DNA of 64,000 bases from contig NZ_CP016809.1 of assembly GCF_002741055.1 (NCBI RefSeq), forward strand, positions 3,760,501-3,824,500. Direction: 5' to 3'. Origin of the DNA: Paenibacillus ihbetae (GTDB taxonomy: Bacteria > Bacillota > Bacilli > Paenibacillales > Paenibacillaceae). Shown one piece after another: positions 35,659-44,859 of the stretch. The notes under the pieces are model-generated. The model did no database searches and was not told the DNA's origin. It saw only the letters and a list, made by a program, of their open reading frames with translations. Within the stretch, counting starts at the first letter, position 1. Each line of letters begins with the position of its first letter. Both the position numbers and the translations under genes were made by a program.

Positions 35659-36864
35659 ATGGAAAAGAAATTTGTCGTACTTCAGCCCCAATATATGAGG
35701 GATTTTCAGTGTATTGGGGCAGCTTGCACAGATACCTGCTGTTCAGGATGGCAGGTTTCCATCGATCGACCCACTTATAAAAAATATCGTAAAATAAAAG
35801 ATCGCAGTATTGCAGAGAAGGTTTCGAATTTTTTAGTTGAAAATGATAATCCAACCGAAGAGGCTTTTGCATATATAAAACTCAATGATGATAGATGTGG
35901 TTTTCTAGATCAAGGCTTATGTGGGTTGCAATTGAATTACGGAGAAGAGTACTTATCTAAAACATGTCTTGTATATCCAAGGGTACTAAATCACGTTGAT
36001 GATCGTTTGGAGATGTCTGCTAAACTATCGTGTCCCGAAGCAGCAAAATTATCCTTACTAAATGAAGATATTATGGAATTTGATATAGTCGAGTGTAATT
36101 TGAATTCTCGTTATAATATATCCAGAGCAGTAAATACCGAGGGGGATTCTTGGAGGAGCTCTTTTTGGGATATCCGTACATTTGTAATAGACCTGCTCCA
36201 GAATCGTAAGTATTCCATTTCTGAACGGATGATTTTGTTAGGAATGTTTTGTAATAGATTGCATGAGGCTTCAATTCTTAATGATAAGTCCGCAATAAAC
36301 AAGCTGATATCTGAATATTCAATTAAGATAGATAACCCTCAAATGCGTAAGCAAATTTCCAAATTACCAACTGCCAATCACGTCCAGATTAAGTTGTTGA
36401 TGGAACTAATGGAGAATAGAAGAACTAATCATGCGAGATTTAACGAATATACAAACCAATTGAAGGAAGCGTTCTTACTTGATTCGTTGGATCAAAGACG
36501 TATAGAAGAGCGTTTTAAATTGGGGCAAGTGAAATATTACCGGCCTTTTATGGTACAGCACTCTTATATACTAGAAAATTATCTTGTGAATCTCGTGTTT
36601 GAAAGATTATTTTTGTTTGACCCCAATTTTAGTGTAATGGATGACTATATATTGCTCGTGGCTATGTATAGCACAATTAGGTTTTATCTTCAGGGAGTGG
36701 CAGCATTTAATGAGCGGATGACAGCAGAAGAGGCGGTAGCTGTTATTCAAGCATGTGTTAAGAATATTGAACATGACGGATTGTATTTAAAAAGAATTAC
36801 TGACTTTATTAAGAGTGTTGAGCTCGATTTACATGCATTACTTATTGTATTAGTAAATGAATAG
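35659..36864 (+). CDS. fliB: FliB-family flagellin lysine-N-methylase
   Basis: 401 residues. The N-terminal region has the FliB/YkgJ-like cysteine pattern C18-x4-C23-x3-C27-C28 in QYMRDFQCIGAACTDTCCSGW, followed by DRCGFLDQGLCGLQ and CLVYPR. The remainder is mostly helical. FliB proteins methylate lysines of flagellin in Salmonella and others. It starts 2 bases after the fusion gene, the end of the operon, and no terminator is seen until 36956. Flagellin in this window has many lysines to serve as targets, but the substrate is inferred from family and location. Confidence 0.85.
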   Translation: MEKKFVVLQPQYMRDFQCIGAACTDTCCSGWQVSIDRPTYKKYRKIKDRSIAEKVSNFLVENDNPTEEAFAYIKLNDDRCGFLDQGLCGLQLNYGEEYLSKTCLVYPRVLNHVDDRLEMSAKLSCPEAAKLSLLNEDIMEFDIVECNLNSRYNISRAVNTEGDSWRSSFWDIRTFVIDLLQNRKYSISERMILLGMFCNRLHEASILNDKSAINKLISEYSIKIDNPQMRKQISKLPTANHVQIKLLMELMENRRTNHARFNEYTNQLKEAFLLDSLDQRRIEERFKLGQVKYYRPFMVQHSYILENYLVNLVFERLFLFDPNFSVMDDYILLVAMYSTIRFYLQGVAAFNERMTAEEAVAVIQACVKNIEHDGLYLKRITDFIKSVELDLHALLIVLVNE

Positions 36865-36955
36865 TGTTTCACCCCCTCCCCTGCTGGGTAATTATCGATA
36901 AAGCATTTTTCCGCAGTACCCACGAGCTCAGTGTTTAAGCCATGTCGACAAGATT

Positions 36956-36985
36956 AGACGTTTTCTTCAGCAGAAAACCGTCTTC
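36956..36985 (+). terminator. Hairpin terminator after the fliB operon
   Basis: AGACGTTTTC pairs with GAAAACCGTCT with one bulged C, followed by TCT only; a weak T-tail. It lies just before the cold-shock gene promoter. Confidence 0.5.
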
Positions 36986-36992
36986 TGGGCGA

Positions 36993-37021
36993 TTGACACT
37001 AGTAAGGCCGGGTGCTATAGT
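36993..37021 (+). promoter_or_regulatory. Strong promoter of the cold-shock gene
   Basis: TTGACA-17-TATAGT with an extended -10 TGC. Its start near 37028 gives a leader of ~50 bases. Confidence 0.85.
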
Positions 37022-37078
37022 CGGAAATGTGGACAATTAGTGTCACACTTTATTTGACAATGAAGGGAATGTTAGGGC

Positions 37079-37276
37079 ATGCAAGGTAAAGTTAAATGGT
37101 TCAACGCAGAGAAAGGTTATGGCTTCATCGAGACTGAAGAAGGCGGCGACGTTTTCGTACACTTCTCCGCGATCCAAGCTGAAGGCTTCAAGACGCTGGA
37201 AGAAGGACAATCCGTTGAATTCGAAATCGTTGAAGGTGCACGTGGCCCGCAAGCAGCTAACGTAATCAAATTATAA
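37079..37276 (+). CDS. Cold-shock protein (CspA family)
   Basis: 65 residues, one cold-shock domain. RNP1 is KGYGFIE and RNP2 is VFVHFSAI. It binds single-stranded RNA and DNA and acts as an RNA chaperone. GAAGGGAATG precedes the ATG. It is a single-gene unit with a strong promoter and a terminator. Codon use is that of a highly expressed gene, in contrast to the AT-rich island that ends just upstream. Which of the Bacillus Csp paralogues it matches cannot be told. Confidence 0.95.
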   Translation: MQGKVKWFNAEKGYGFIETEEGGDVFVHFSAIQAEGFKTLEEGQSVEFEIVEGARGPQAANVIKL

Positions 37277-37341
37277 TCATCCCGGCATAGCCGACCTACA
37301 TAAACGGTATCGATGGTTAAGAATTGAATTCGCTAGCGAGG

Positions 37342-37369
37342 AGACTCCGGTTAATCCCGGGGTCTTTTT
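37342..37369 (+). terminator. Intrinsic terminator after csp
   Basis: GACTCCGG pairs with CCGGGGTC (one wobble) and is followed by TTTTT. The rest of the gap to hpf holds only the promoter at 37619. Confidence 0.8.
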
Positions 37370-37618
37370 CTGTTTGCGGGAGATGCTTCTTCTTGGATGG
37401 CTTCAGAAGCGGCTATCCCTTCTGGACGGACTGCGGGCTTAACATTCGGTGCTGTGCTGTGCGTTACATGGCGGTGGTCAGCTTGATGTCCTTGCCTATG
37501 TCTAAATTCCGATCAGGGATTTAGTCCCCTAAGATCATTGAAACGGCCTTTCTTATCCCAGCAATGGGCTTTACCCGCTACGAGCGAACACTTGTGACGA
37601 AATTCACGAATTTGTCTT

Positions 37619-37647
37619 TTTACACAGCGTTAACAAAATGGTATACT
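37619..37647 (+). promoter_or_regulatory. Sigma-A promoter of hpf
   Basis: TTTACA-17-TATACT about 25 bases before the hpf start codon. No sigma-B or sigma-H box was clearly seen beside it. Confidence 0.7.
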
Positions 37648-37671
37648 AAAGGTGCAAAGGAGGAGTGCCCT

Positions 37672-38235
37672 ATGCAATTCAGTATTCGAGGTCAACAAAT
37701 TGAAGTGACCGATGCTTTGAAGGACTATGTTGACAAGAAACTCAGCAGGCTTGATAAGTATTTTGAAGCACCCCCCACCTCTGAAGGATACGTTACATTA
37801 AGTGTCGTTCGAGGATTGCACACGGTGGAAGTGACCATTCCGCTCACAGGCGTGGTTCTGCGTGCGGAAGACCGAAGCGATGACATGTACGCTTCCATTG
37901 ACGCTGTTGTGGACAAGTTGGAACGCCAGATTCGCAAGCACAAGACCAAGCTGAACCGGAAGATTAAGCAAGAGGGCGGCTTGAAGTCGCTCGTTGCCGG
38001 GAACGGCGCAGCTACGGCGACTCAGACGGAAGTCGAGCAGGACGAGTATGAGGATCATTATGAAGTGGTCCGCACGAAGCGCTTCACGATGAAGCCGATG
38101 GACGTTGAGGAAGCGATTCTGCAGATGAACATGGTTGGTCATAATTTCTTCGTATTTTCCAACATTGACACGCAGGAAGTAAACGTCGTCTACAAGCGAA
38201 ATGACGGCAAGTACGGATTGATCGAGCGCGAGTAA
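37672..38235 (+). CDS. hpf: Long-form ribosome hibernation promoting factor (HPF/RaiA)
   Basis: 187 residues from the ATG at 37672 (MQFSIRGQQIEVTDALKDYV), behind AAAGGAGGAG; the frame is open upstream but the promoter lies within it. The N-terminal S30AE domain (~1-100) enters the 30S decoding region. A polar linker follows, then the C-terminal domain (~128-187; RTKRFTMKPMDVEEAILQMNMVGHNFFVF), which dimerises to form 100S ribosomes in resting cells. Its place before secA-prfB is conserved in Bacillales. Confidence 0.95.
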   Translation: MQFSIRGQQIEVTDALKDYVDKKLSRLDKYFEAPPTSEGYVTLSVVRGLHTVEVTIPLTGVVLRAEDRSDDMYASIDAVVDKLERQIRKHKTKLNRKIKQEGGLKSLVAGNGAATATQTEVEQDEYEDHYEVVRTKRFTMKPMDVEEAILQMNMVGHNFFVFSNIDTQEVNVVYKRNDGKYGLIERE

Positions 38236-38337
38236 GGCGACGGCGCGGGTCTCTGGGGCCAGCGGATGTTATCTTACAGCGACCGGAACGAATCACACTG
38301 GAAATGAATGAACCCATTAAGTTGAAATGAACATGCA

Positions 38338-38372
38338 AGATGAGCCTTCACCCGCGGGTGGGGCTCTTTATT
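38338..38372 (+). terminator. Intrinsic terminator after hpf
   Basis: GAGCC and GGCTC with inner CACC/GGTG pairs, followed by TTTATTT. Confidence 0.7.
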
Positions 38373-38411
38373 TGGTTGGAGGCCGTTCAGTACTAAATAG
38401 GAACTCTCCTT

Positions 38412-38440
38412 TTGTCGATAATATGGGATGACTCTATAAT
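38412..38440 (+). promoter_or_regulatory. Promoter for the structured RNA between hpf and secA
   Basis: TTGTCG-17-TATAAT, placed after the hpf terminator and just before the structured RNA. It supports an independent transcript starting near 38447. Confidence 0.65.
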
Positions 38441-38479
38441 GAAATCCGGCCGAGTTTAATAATTGTGGTTTAGATACTA

Positions 38480-38675
38480 AAAATGGGCAAATGGATGGTG
38501 CGTGGCCTTAAGTATGCTTGGATATAGCTGCACTGCAGGCCTGTCACTATACAGAATTCCTGGTTCGTAGGGTCAACGCTAACGCATTTCGGATCAAGCG
38601 GTACCGGGTCGAGGCCATCTGCCGGGGTCAAAAGGCACTGGGTAAATGCTCCACGCAACTTTTAAGCGTGCTGTT
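38480..38675 (+). ncRNA. Structured noncoding RNA, candidate raiA-type RNA
   Basis: No convincing reading frame; instead a compact stretch closed by TGCGTGG (38499-38505) and CCACGCA (38651-38657). CACGC can also pair with GCGTG at 38666-38670. The inside is dense in short complementary GC-rich pieces. It has its own promoter and a position next to hpf (raiA). The raiA RNA family is a large structured RNA usually located near raiA genes. The assignment rests on location and structure, not on a covariance search; a 6S-like or other RNA is possible. Confidence 0.5.
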
Positions 38676-38734
38676 TCGTCTTATATAGTAGGGATTCGCG
38701 CTGGACGAATGCGGGCAGCAGAAGCAGCAACTTG

Positions 38735-38763
38735 TTGCGGCATCCCTTACAAACTGTTACAAT
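38735..38763 (+). promoter_or_regulatory. Probable secA promoter
   Basis: TTGCGG-17-TACAAT, ~145 bases before secA. The leader between has several small hairpins but no recognised element. Confidence 0.5.
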
Positions 38764-38911
38764 TTAGGCAAACCCTCATTCTTTGGGACAGGCTGTGATC
38801 CTGCCAGGAATGGGACCATCATAAGGAATCAATGAATCGATTTCATCATTTAACCCTTTGGCATTTAATGAAGTTGATTCTATCACTTGTTTTGCACGAA
38901 AGGGGTTAACC

Positions 38912-41425
38912 ATGCTAGGACTTGTCAAAAAGATTTTCGGCGACACCAATGAACGTGATGTCAAACGTCTCATGAAGACGGTCGATGTAATCAACAAAAT
39001 GGAACCGGAATTTGAGGCGCTCTCAGACGAGCAGCTTAAAGCGAAAACCGAAGAGTTCCGTGCGCGGATCGAGAAAGGTGAGACGCCTGAGGAGTTGCTT
39101 CCTGAAGCGTTTGCGACAGTCCGCGAGGCTTCCAAACGGGTGCTCGGCAAGCGTCATTACGACGTGCAGCTGGTCGGCGGGATGGCCCTCCACGAAGGTA
39201 AAATTGCAGAAATGAAGACCGGTGAAGGTAAGACCCTTGTAGGTACCCTGCCGGTATACTTGAATGCCCTGCTTGGCAAAGGAGTTCACGTGGTTACCGT
39301 CAATGATTACCTGGCGCAGCGTGACAGCGAAGAGATGGGGCAGATATATAATTTCCTGGGCATGACCGTCGGGCTCAACCTGAGCGGCATGGAGCACCCG
39401 GAGAAACAGCATGCTTACGCCTGCGACATTACTTACGGAACGAACAATGAGTTCGGTTTCGATTACTTGCGGGACAACATGGTGCTGTACAAGGAACAGA
39501 TGGTTCAGCGTCCGCTGTACTTCTGTATCATTGACGAAGTGGACTCCATCCTGATCGACGAAGCGCGTACGCCGCTGATTATTTCGGGGCAGGCTCAGAA
39601 ATCCACCGAGCTGTACTATGCAGCTGACCGGTTCGTGAAGCGTCTCGTTCCGGAAGAAGACTACACGGTGGACATCAAGGTCAAATCCGTATCCCTTACG
39701 GAAAAAGGGGTGGCTACCGCAGAGCGTATCTTCGGTATCGACAACCTGTACGACCATAACCATGTCACGTTGAACCACCATATTGTGCAGGCACTGAAGG
39801 CCAATGTCATCATGCGCCGTGACGTTGACTACGTCGTGACGGACGATGAAGTGGTTATCGTCGACGAGTTTACGGGCCGCCTGATGGCCGGACGCCGTTA
39901 TAGCGACGGTCTGCACCAGGCGATCGAAGCGAAGGAAGGCATCGAGGTACAGAACGAGAGCATGACCCTCGCGACCATCACCTTCCAGAACTACTTCCGG
40001 ATGTACCGCAAGCTGGCGGGCATGACCGGTACGGCGAAGACAGAGGAAGAGGAGTTCAAGAAGATCTACGGTCTTGAAGTGCTGCAAATTCCGACGAACC
40101 GGCCGAACCAGCGGATTGATATGCCGGACGTAGTATACAAGAGTGAGGAAGGCAAGTTCAGAGCGGTCGTGAACGAGATCGTCGAGCGCCATAAGAAAAA
40201 TCAGCCGGTGCTCGTGGGTACCGTTTCGATCGAGAACTCCGAGCGCCTGTCCGAAATGCTGAAGCGCAAAGGGGTTCAGCATAAAGTGCTGAACGCGAAA
40301 TACCATGCGGAGGAAGCTGAGATTATCTCGCGCGCAGGCCAGCCTGGAGCCGTTACGATCGCCACCAACATGGCGGGTCGCGGTACCGATATTTTGCTGG
40401 GTGATGGCGTGCAAGAGATCGGCGGTCTGCATATTATCGGTACCGAGCGCCATGAATCGCGCCGGATCGATAACCAGCTGCGCGGTCGTGCCGGCCGTCA
40501 GGGCGACCCGGGTTCTACGCAGTTCTATCTGTCCCTGGGCGATGAGCTGATGAAGCGTTTCGGTACGGACAACGTGCTGAACATGATGGAACGCCTTGGC
40601 TTTGAAGAAGATCAGCCGATCGAGAGCAAGATGATCACCCGTGCGGTCGAATCCGCGCAGAAGCGGGTAGAAGGCAATAACTTCGATATGCGTAAGGTCG
40701 TACTCCAGTATGACGACGTGATGAACCAACAGCGCGAAATCATTTACAAGCAGCGCCGGGAGATTCTGGAGTCCGAGGATATCAAACAGATCGTTGTTGA
40801 TATGATCAAGCCGGTCATCGAGCGTGTAGTTGAAGCTCACTGCAGCGACGATATTCCGGAGAACTGGGATTTGCAGGACGTTGCCGATTACATCAACAGC
40901 AAGCTGCTGGACGAAGGCGCGGTTACGCGCGAGGATCTCTGGGGCAAGGAAGCCCAAGAGATCACCGATTACCTCTTCGAGCGTGTCATGCAGAAGTATG
41001 ACGAGCGCGAGCAGGCGATCGGTCCGGAAATGGTGCGCGAGTTCGAGAAGGTTATCGTGCTCCGTGCGGTAGACAGCAAGTGGATGGATCATATCGACGC
41101 AATGGATCAACTGCGTCAGGGTATCCACCTCCGTGCTTACGGCGGTACCGATCCGCTTCGCGAATACCAATTCGAGGGCTTTGAGATGTTTAACGCCATG
41201 ATTGCGACGATCCAAGAGGAAGTCGCCACGTATATCATGAAAGCTCAAATCGCCACGAACCAGGAGCGCCAAGCGGTAGTGGACGAGAACAAGGTATCCA
41301 CGAACAGCAGCAGCGAGCCTGCCGAGAAGCGTCCGGTTCAGGTCGGTGAACAGATCGGCCGCAACGATCCTTGCCCATGCGGCAGCGGCAAGAAGTTCAA
41401 GCACTGCCATGGACAGAACGCATAA
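38912..41425 (+). CDS. secA: Preprotein translocase ATPase SecA
   Basis: 837 residues from the ATG at 38912 ([11 protein letters not shown]), behind AAAGGGG; the longer frame from 38858 adds a stretch unlike SecA. It drives protein export through SecYEG by ATP hydrolysis. Walker A is MKTGEGKT near residue 101, Walker B/DEVD with [19 protein letters not shown] near 207, the helicase C part includes [13 protein letters not shown] and [13 protein letters not shown]. The C-terminus has the zinc-binding [14 protein letters not shown]. This is the main SecA; it would export the S-layer and other surface proteins in the window. Confidence 0.98.
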   Translation: MLGLVKKIFGDTNERDVKRLMKTVDVINKMEPEFEALSDEQLKAKTEEFRARIEKGETPEELLPEAFATVREASKRVLGKRHYDVQLVGGMALHEGKIAEMKTGEGKTLVGTLPVYLNALLGKGVHVVTVNDYLAQRDSEEMGQIYNFLGMTVGLNLSGMEHPEKQHAYACDITYGTNNEFGFDYLRDNMVLYKEQMVQRPLYFCIIDEVDSILIDEARTPLIISGQAQKSTELYYAADRFVKRLVPEEDYTVDIKVKSVSLTEKGVATAERIFGIDNLYDHNHVTLNHHIVQALKANVIMRRDVDYVVTDDEVVIVDEFTGRLMAGRRYSDGLHQAIEAKEGIEVQNESMTLATITFQNYFRMYRKLAGMTGTAKTEEEEFKKIYGLEVLQIPTNRPNQRIDMPDVVYKSEEGKFRAVVNEIVERHKKNQPVLVGTVSIENSERLSEMLKRKGVQHKVLNAKYHAEEAEIISRAGQPGAVTIATNMAGRGTDILLGDGVQEIGGLHIIGTERHESRRIDNQLRGRAGRQGDPGSTQFYLSLGDELMKRFGTDNVLNMMERLGFEEDQPIESKMITRAVESAQKRVEGNNFDMRKVVLQYDDVMNQQREIIYKQRREILESEDIKQIVVDMIKPVIERVVEAHCSDDIPENWDLQDVADYINSKLLDEGAVTREDLWGKEAQEITDYLFERVMQKYDEREQAIGPEMVREFEKVIVLRAVDSKWMDHIDAMDQLRQGIHLRAYGGTDPLREYQFEGFEMFNAMIATIQEEVATYIMKAQIATNQERQAVVDENKVSTNSSSEPAEKRPVQVGEQIGRNDPCPCGSGKKFKHCHGQNA

Positions 41426-41461
41426 CATTCGATATAGGACGAATTAAAGAGCGGGTAGTAG

Positions 41462-41591
41462 GACAAGGGAGTAAAATGATTTCGAAGAAGCGGCAGCGGT
41501 CGCCTTTGTGATCGGATTTCAACCTATGAATTCATTTGATCAAGAAATCCGAGAGCAACAGTGATCGTAGGAACATTTTACGTACTTGTCC
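41462..41591 (+). repeat. Structured intergenic repeat element, copy 2 (candidate RNA)
   Basis: It shares the three sequence blocks of copy 1 (7597-7763). Its central stem is CGGATTTC (41513-41520) with GAAATCCG (41544-41551), with an outer TTG/CAA pair. TCGC in the second block can pair with GTGA in the third, where copy 1 has TCGC with GCGA. It starts ~36 bases after the secA stop. Function unknown. Confidence 0.6.
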
Positions 41592-41635
41592 AACATCCCG
41601 GTATAGTCAATCTTAAAGAATGGTAACCGCATATC

Positions 41636-41666
41636 ATGCCGGTCGGTCGTGTCGATGGACCGGCAT
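41636..41666 (+). repeat. Inverted repeat in the prfB leader
   Basis: ATGCCGGTC and GACCGGCAT are perfect complements over a 13-base loop. No T-run follows. Confidence 0.6.
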
Positions 41667-41672
41667 TCATTG

Positions 41673-41753
41673 AACTCCCTTAAGAGCTGCATGGGCAGTC
41701 GGGGTGGTGGCTAAGGCCATGACTCCAAAGCCCCGGCAGCGATTAAGGGAGTT
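41673..41753 (+). promoter_or_regulatory. Long multi-stem hairpin ahead of prfB
   Basis: AACTCCCTTAA (41673) pairs perfectly with TTAAGGGAGTT (41743). Nested inside are GCTGC/GCAGC, CGGGG/CCCCG and TGGC/GCCA, all in register. The whole 81-base region folds into one arm. No T-tail follows and no gene is present. It may be a leader element of prfB or a small RNA; no known riboswitch class fits. The rest of the gap to prfB (41754-41984) shows a TAACGAGAC direct repeat (41806 and 41825 region) and a TATACT at 41940 without a good -35. Confidence 0.55.
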
Positions 41754-41984
41754 TATCTGAACATATCGACATCCCGGTTGAGGGCACGGCACATGCTCCC
41801 ATAACGAGACCGCCCATGTATCCGTAACGAGACGGCTGCTGAAGGAATCGAGCGAAAAGGCGTTTGCTTAGTCGAGAAGTTCGGCAAGCAACAGCTAAAT
41901 TTATCCTCCAAATGGAACGATTTCCCGGGCGGAGAGGGTATACTAGAAGAAGATAAGATGCAAAGACAGAAAGGACGAGGACTT

Positions 41985-43098
41985 ATGATCGATCCAAGCG
42001 TAAAGCAGGACCTGCGTGAAATCAGCAAGAAACTAACCAATCTTAGGGGGTCTCTTTGACTTAGATCTCAAGCAGGAGTTAATCGAGAATTTTGAAGAGA
42101 AGATGGCGGCTCCGGATTTTTGGGACGACAATGAGAAGGCTCAGGGCATTATTGCGGAGATGAACGCGGTCAAATCCGCCGTGGATTCTTACCAGAAGCT
42201 GCAGCAGGACTATGACGATGCTGTGGTGATGATCGAGCTGGCGGATGAAGAGGGAGACGATTCCCTCGCCGGCGAGATCGGGGATACCATTAAGGAACTG
42301 GTCGGACGCGTGGAGGCGTTTGAGCTCCAGCTGCTGCTGAATCAGCCTTATGACAAAATGAATGCCATCCTCGAGCTGCATCCCGGCGCGGGCGGCACCG
42401 AGTCGCAGGACTGGGGCCAGATGCTGCACCGGATGTACACCCGCTGGGCCGAGAAACGCGGCTTCAAGGTGGAGACGCTGGACTACCAGCCGGGTGATGA
42501 GGCAGGCATCAAGAGCGTAACGCTATTGATTAAAGGCTTTAATGCATACGGCTATCTGAAGGCGGAAAAAGGCGTGCACCGACTCGTGCGCATCTCGCCT
42601 TTCGATTCCTCGGGACGCCGGCATACGTCATTCGTATCCTGCGATGTCGTACCGGAGATTACGGATGATGTTGAGGTCGAAATCCGGACTGAGGATTTGA
42701 AGATCGATACGTACCGTGCCAGCGGCGCGGGCGGCCAGCACATTAACACGACCGATTCGGCCGTACGGATCACGCATATTCCGACCGGCGTCGTCGTTAC
42801 GTGCCAGAACGAGCGCTCGCAGATCAAGAACCGGGAGCGCGCGATGACCATGCTCCGCTCCAAGCTCTATGAGCGCAAGATCGAGGAGCAGCAAAAGGAG
42901 CTGGCTGAAATCCGCGGTGAGCAGTCCGACATCGCCTGGGGCAGCCAGATCCGCTCGTACGTGTTCCATCCATACAGCATGGTGAAGGACCATCGGACCC
43001 AGGTGGAGACCGGGAACGTGGGCGCCGTGATGGATGGCGACCTGGATGCTTTTATCGACGGATATTTGCGCAGTCAAATCAAACAGGAAGTGGAATAG
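41985..43098 (+). CDS. prfB: Peptide chain release factor 2, with programmed +1 frameshift
   Basis: The first 24 codons from the ATG at 41985 end at CTT TGA (TGA at 42057-42059), preceded by AGGGGG, and reading resumes in the +1 frame at GAC 42058. This is the classical autoregulatory prfB site: low RF2 slows reading of UGA and allows the shift. The joined product has 370 residues. Marks are GAGGQHINT (GGQ near residue 250) that triggers peptidyl-tRNA hydrolysis and the SPF recognition motif near 203 ([12 protein letters not shown]), which reads UGA/UAA. Gene order after secA is conserved in Bacillales. Simple ORF calls will miss the start. Confidence 0.97.
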
Positions 43099-43113
43099 GA
43101 TTCGAGGAGAGAT

Positions 43114-44028
43114 TTGAAGAACATGGCGCAGTCCGTTCGTAAACCATCCGCCAGCAAGAGAAGGCGGGAGCCTATCATTCCGATTAACGGCCCGCTCCGG
43201 CAGACCGTCGATACGATCTTTATTATCGCCGGCTCCTTCATTATGGCGCTGGCGTTCAATCTGTTTTTCCTGCCGAACCACATTGCCTCGGGGGGCGTGT
43301 CCGGGCTATCCGTCCTTGTCCAAGCATGGATTGGCATTGAACCGGCTTTCACGCAGTGGGCGCTCAATATCCCGCTGCTGTTTCTTGCCTTCGGGCTGAT
43401 CGGCCGCGAATATGGCGTCCGCTCTCTGCTGGGAAGCGTGGTGCTGCCGCTATTCGTGTTTTTGACCAAGGACTGGGTGATTCCGCTTTCCAATCCGCTG
43501 CTCGCCTCCATCTATGGAGGGATCGGCGTCGGCGTCGGCATGGGGCTCGTCTACCGCGGCCGCGGTTCGACAGGGGGACTCAGCATTGTCGCGCAGCTGC
43601 TGCATAAATACAGCGGTCTTGCCTTTTCCTTATGCATCGTCATTCTGGATGCGATCGTTATTTCTTCGGCAGCTATGGTGTTGTCATTGGAGCAAGCGCT
43701 GTATGCCTTAATCGGTTTGTATGTGACGGGCAAGGTGATTGATACGATCGAACTCGGCTTCAGCTTCACCAAGGTCGCTTACATTATCTCCGATCATACG
43801 GAGCCGATTACGAAGGCGATTTTGGAGGATCTCGACCGGGGTTTGACCAAGCTGACGGCCGAGGGCGGATATACCGGCGAACACCGGACCGTTCTGATGG
43901 TTGTCGTAGGGCAAAGCGAGATTCCCCGGCTAAAAACGGTGGTCCAATCGGTGGATCCAGATGCGTTTGTCATTATCCATAATGCACATGAGGTGCTGGG
44001 AGAAGGATTTCGGAATATTAGGACATAA
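43114..44028 (+). CDS. YitT-family (DUF161/DUF2179) membrane protein
   Basis: 304 residues from a TTG start 3 bases after GAGGAGA; the ATG at 43123 is an alternative (301 residues). Five to six membrane helices in the first ~200 residues carry the family signature LFFLPNHIASGGVSGLSVL and YRGRGSTGG. The C-terminal cytosolic DUF2179 domain (~215-300) has TAEGGYTGEHRTVLMVVV. Function is not settled; proposed roles concern transport or small-molecule sensing. It starts 15 bases after prfB and probably shares its mRNA. Confidence 0.9.
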   Translation: MKNMAQSVRKPSASKRRREPIIPINGPLRQTVDTIFIIAGSFIMALAFNLFFLPNHIASGGVSGLSVLVQAWIGIEPAFTQWALNIPLLFLAFGLIGREYGVRSLLGSVVLPLFVFLTKDWVIPLSNPLLASIYGGIGVGVGMGLVYRGRGSTGGLSIVAQLLHKYSGLAFSLCIVILDAIVISSAAMVLSLEQALYALIGLYVTGKVIDTIELGFSFTKVAYIISDHTEPITKAILEDLDRGLTKLTAEGGYTGEHRTVLMVVVGQSEIPRLKTVVQSVDPDAFVIIHNAHEVLGEGFRNIRT

Positions 44029-44046
44029 AGCATATAATCTTACGTA

Positions 44047-44077
44047 AGAACGGTGCATAGGCGCCGTTCTTTTTTTT
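44047..44077 (+). terminator. Intrinsic terminator after YitT-family gene
   Basis: AGAACGGTGC pairs with GCGCCGTTCT (one wobble), followed by seven T. Confidence 0.9.
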
Positions 44078-44240
44078 ATGGACTTCGCTTGTTTCCTTGA
44101 GCCGGCATCTGTTAGCGGGAGGTTCTATTTATGGGCGTTGCAGACGAAAGATGCTTGGCTTAACGACAGGGAATTTCTTCTTCCTTTTTCCGGGGAAGCG
44201 CCTATAATGGAAACTAATATCTTGGAGGGGGCTATGAAGG

Positions 44241-44816
44241 ATGGGGATTGAACGGATCTATACAAACTTGCCGGAACTAGAAACCGATCGTCTGCGCTTG
44301 CGGAGAATATCCATGCGCGATGCGGAGGATATGTACGCCTATGCCTCAGATGATGAGGTGACCCCATACGTAACATGGGAAACTCACCGCTCGATTGAGG
44401 ACAGCAAGCGATTTATTCAATACATATTAGCCCAATATGCCAAGCACGATATCGCACCCTGGGGAATAGAACTGAAAGAGAACGGCAGGCTGATTGGCAC
44501 GGTCGATTTCGTATGGTGGAGACCTGAGCACCAGAGCGCGGAAATCGGCTATGTGCTTGCTCGGGAATATTGGGGCCGGGGGATCATGACCGAAGCCGCT
44601 TCCGCGCTTGTGAAGCTTGGCTTTGAGGAAATGGAACTGATTCGGATCCAGGCCCGCTGCTTCGAGGACAATATCGCCTCCCAGCGCGTCATGGAGAAGA
44701 TCGGCATGCGTTATGAGGGGACGCTGCGCCAAGCGATGAAGGTGAAGGAGCGGCATTGGAACCTTAAAGTATTCTCGATATTAAAAGAAGAATATGAGCC
44801 GGCATCCGACTCATAA
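44241..44816 (+). CDS. GNAT N-acetyltransferase, RimJ/RimL-like
   Basis: 191 residues with a GCN5-related acetyltransferase fold. LETDRLRLRRISMRDAEDMYAYA is the typical RimJ-like start, GYVLAREYWGRGIMTEA the acetyl-CoA loop (RGxG form), and NIASQRVMEKIGMRYEGTLR the last conserved block. The substrate, ribosomal protein or small molecule, is unknown. GGAGGGGG is better spaced for this ATG (9 bases) than for an overlapping 5-codon ORF starting at 44234. It stands alone between a terminator and the arg genes. Confidence 0.88.
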   Translation: MGIERIYTNLPELETDRLRLRRISMRDAEDMYAYASDDEVTPYVTWETHRSIEDSKRFIQYILAQYAKHDIAPWGIELKENGRLIGTVDFVWWRPEHQSAEIGYVLAREYWGRGIMTEAASALVKLGFEEMELIRIQARCFEDNIASQRVMEKIGMRYEGTLRQAMKVKERHWNLKVFSILKEEYEPASDS

Positions 44817-44859
44817 GAGCGGAAGATGAACCCATTTCCAGCCAATTTATGAGAATCCA

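Noticed and set aside
38447..38700. tmRNA, RNase P RNA or 6S RNA for the hpf-secA RNA
   Set aside because: None of the conserved termini or cores of tmRNA or RNase P are present; 6S cannot be excluded fully but location favours a raiA-type RNA.
39023..41428. 801-codon open frame on the minus strand of secA
   Set aside because: Mirror of secA codon pattern (GC-rich third positions); no ribosome site and no protein-like motif.
42103..43098. Short prfB starting at 42103
   Set aside because: The upstream 24 codons plus the CTT TGA C site give the full-length RF2.
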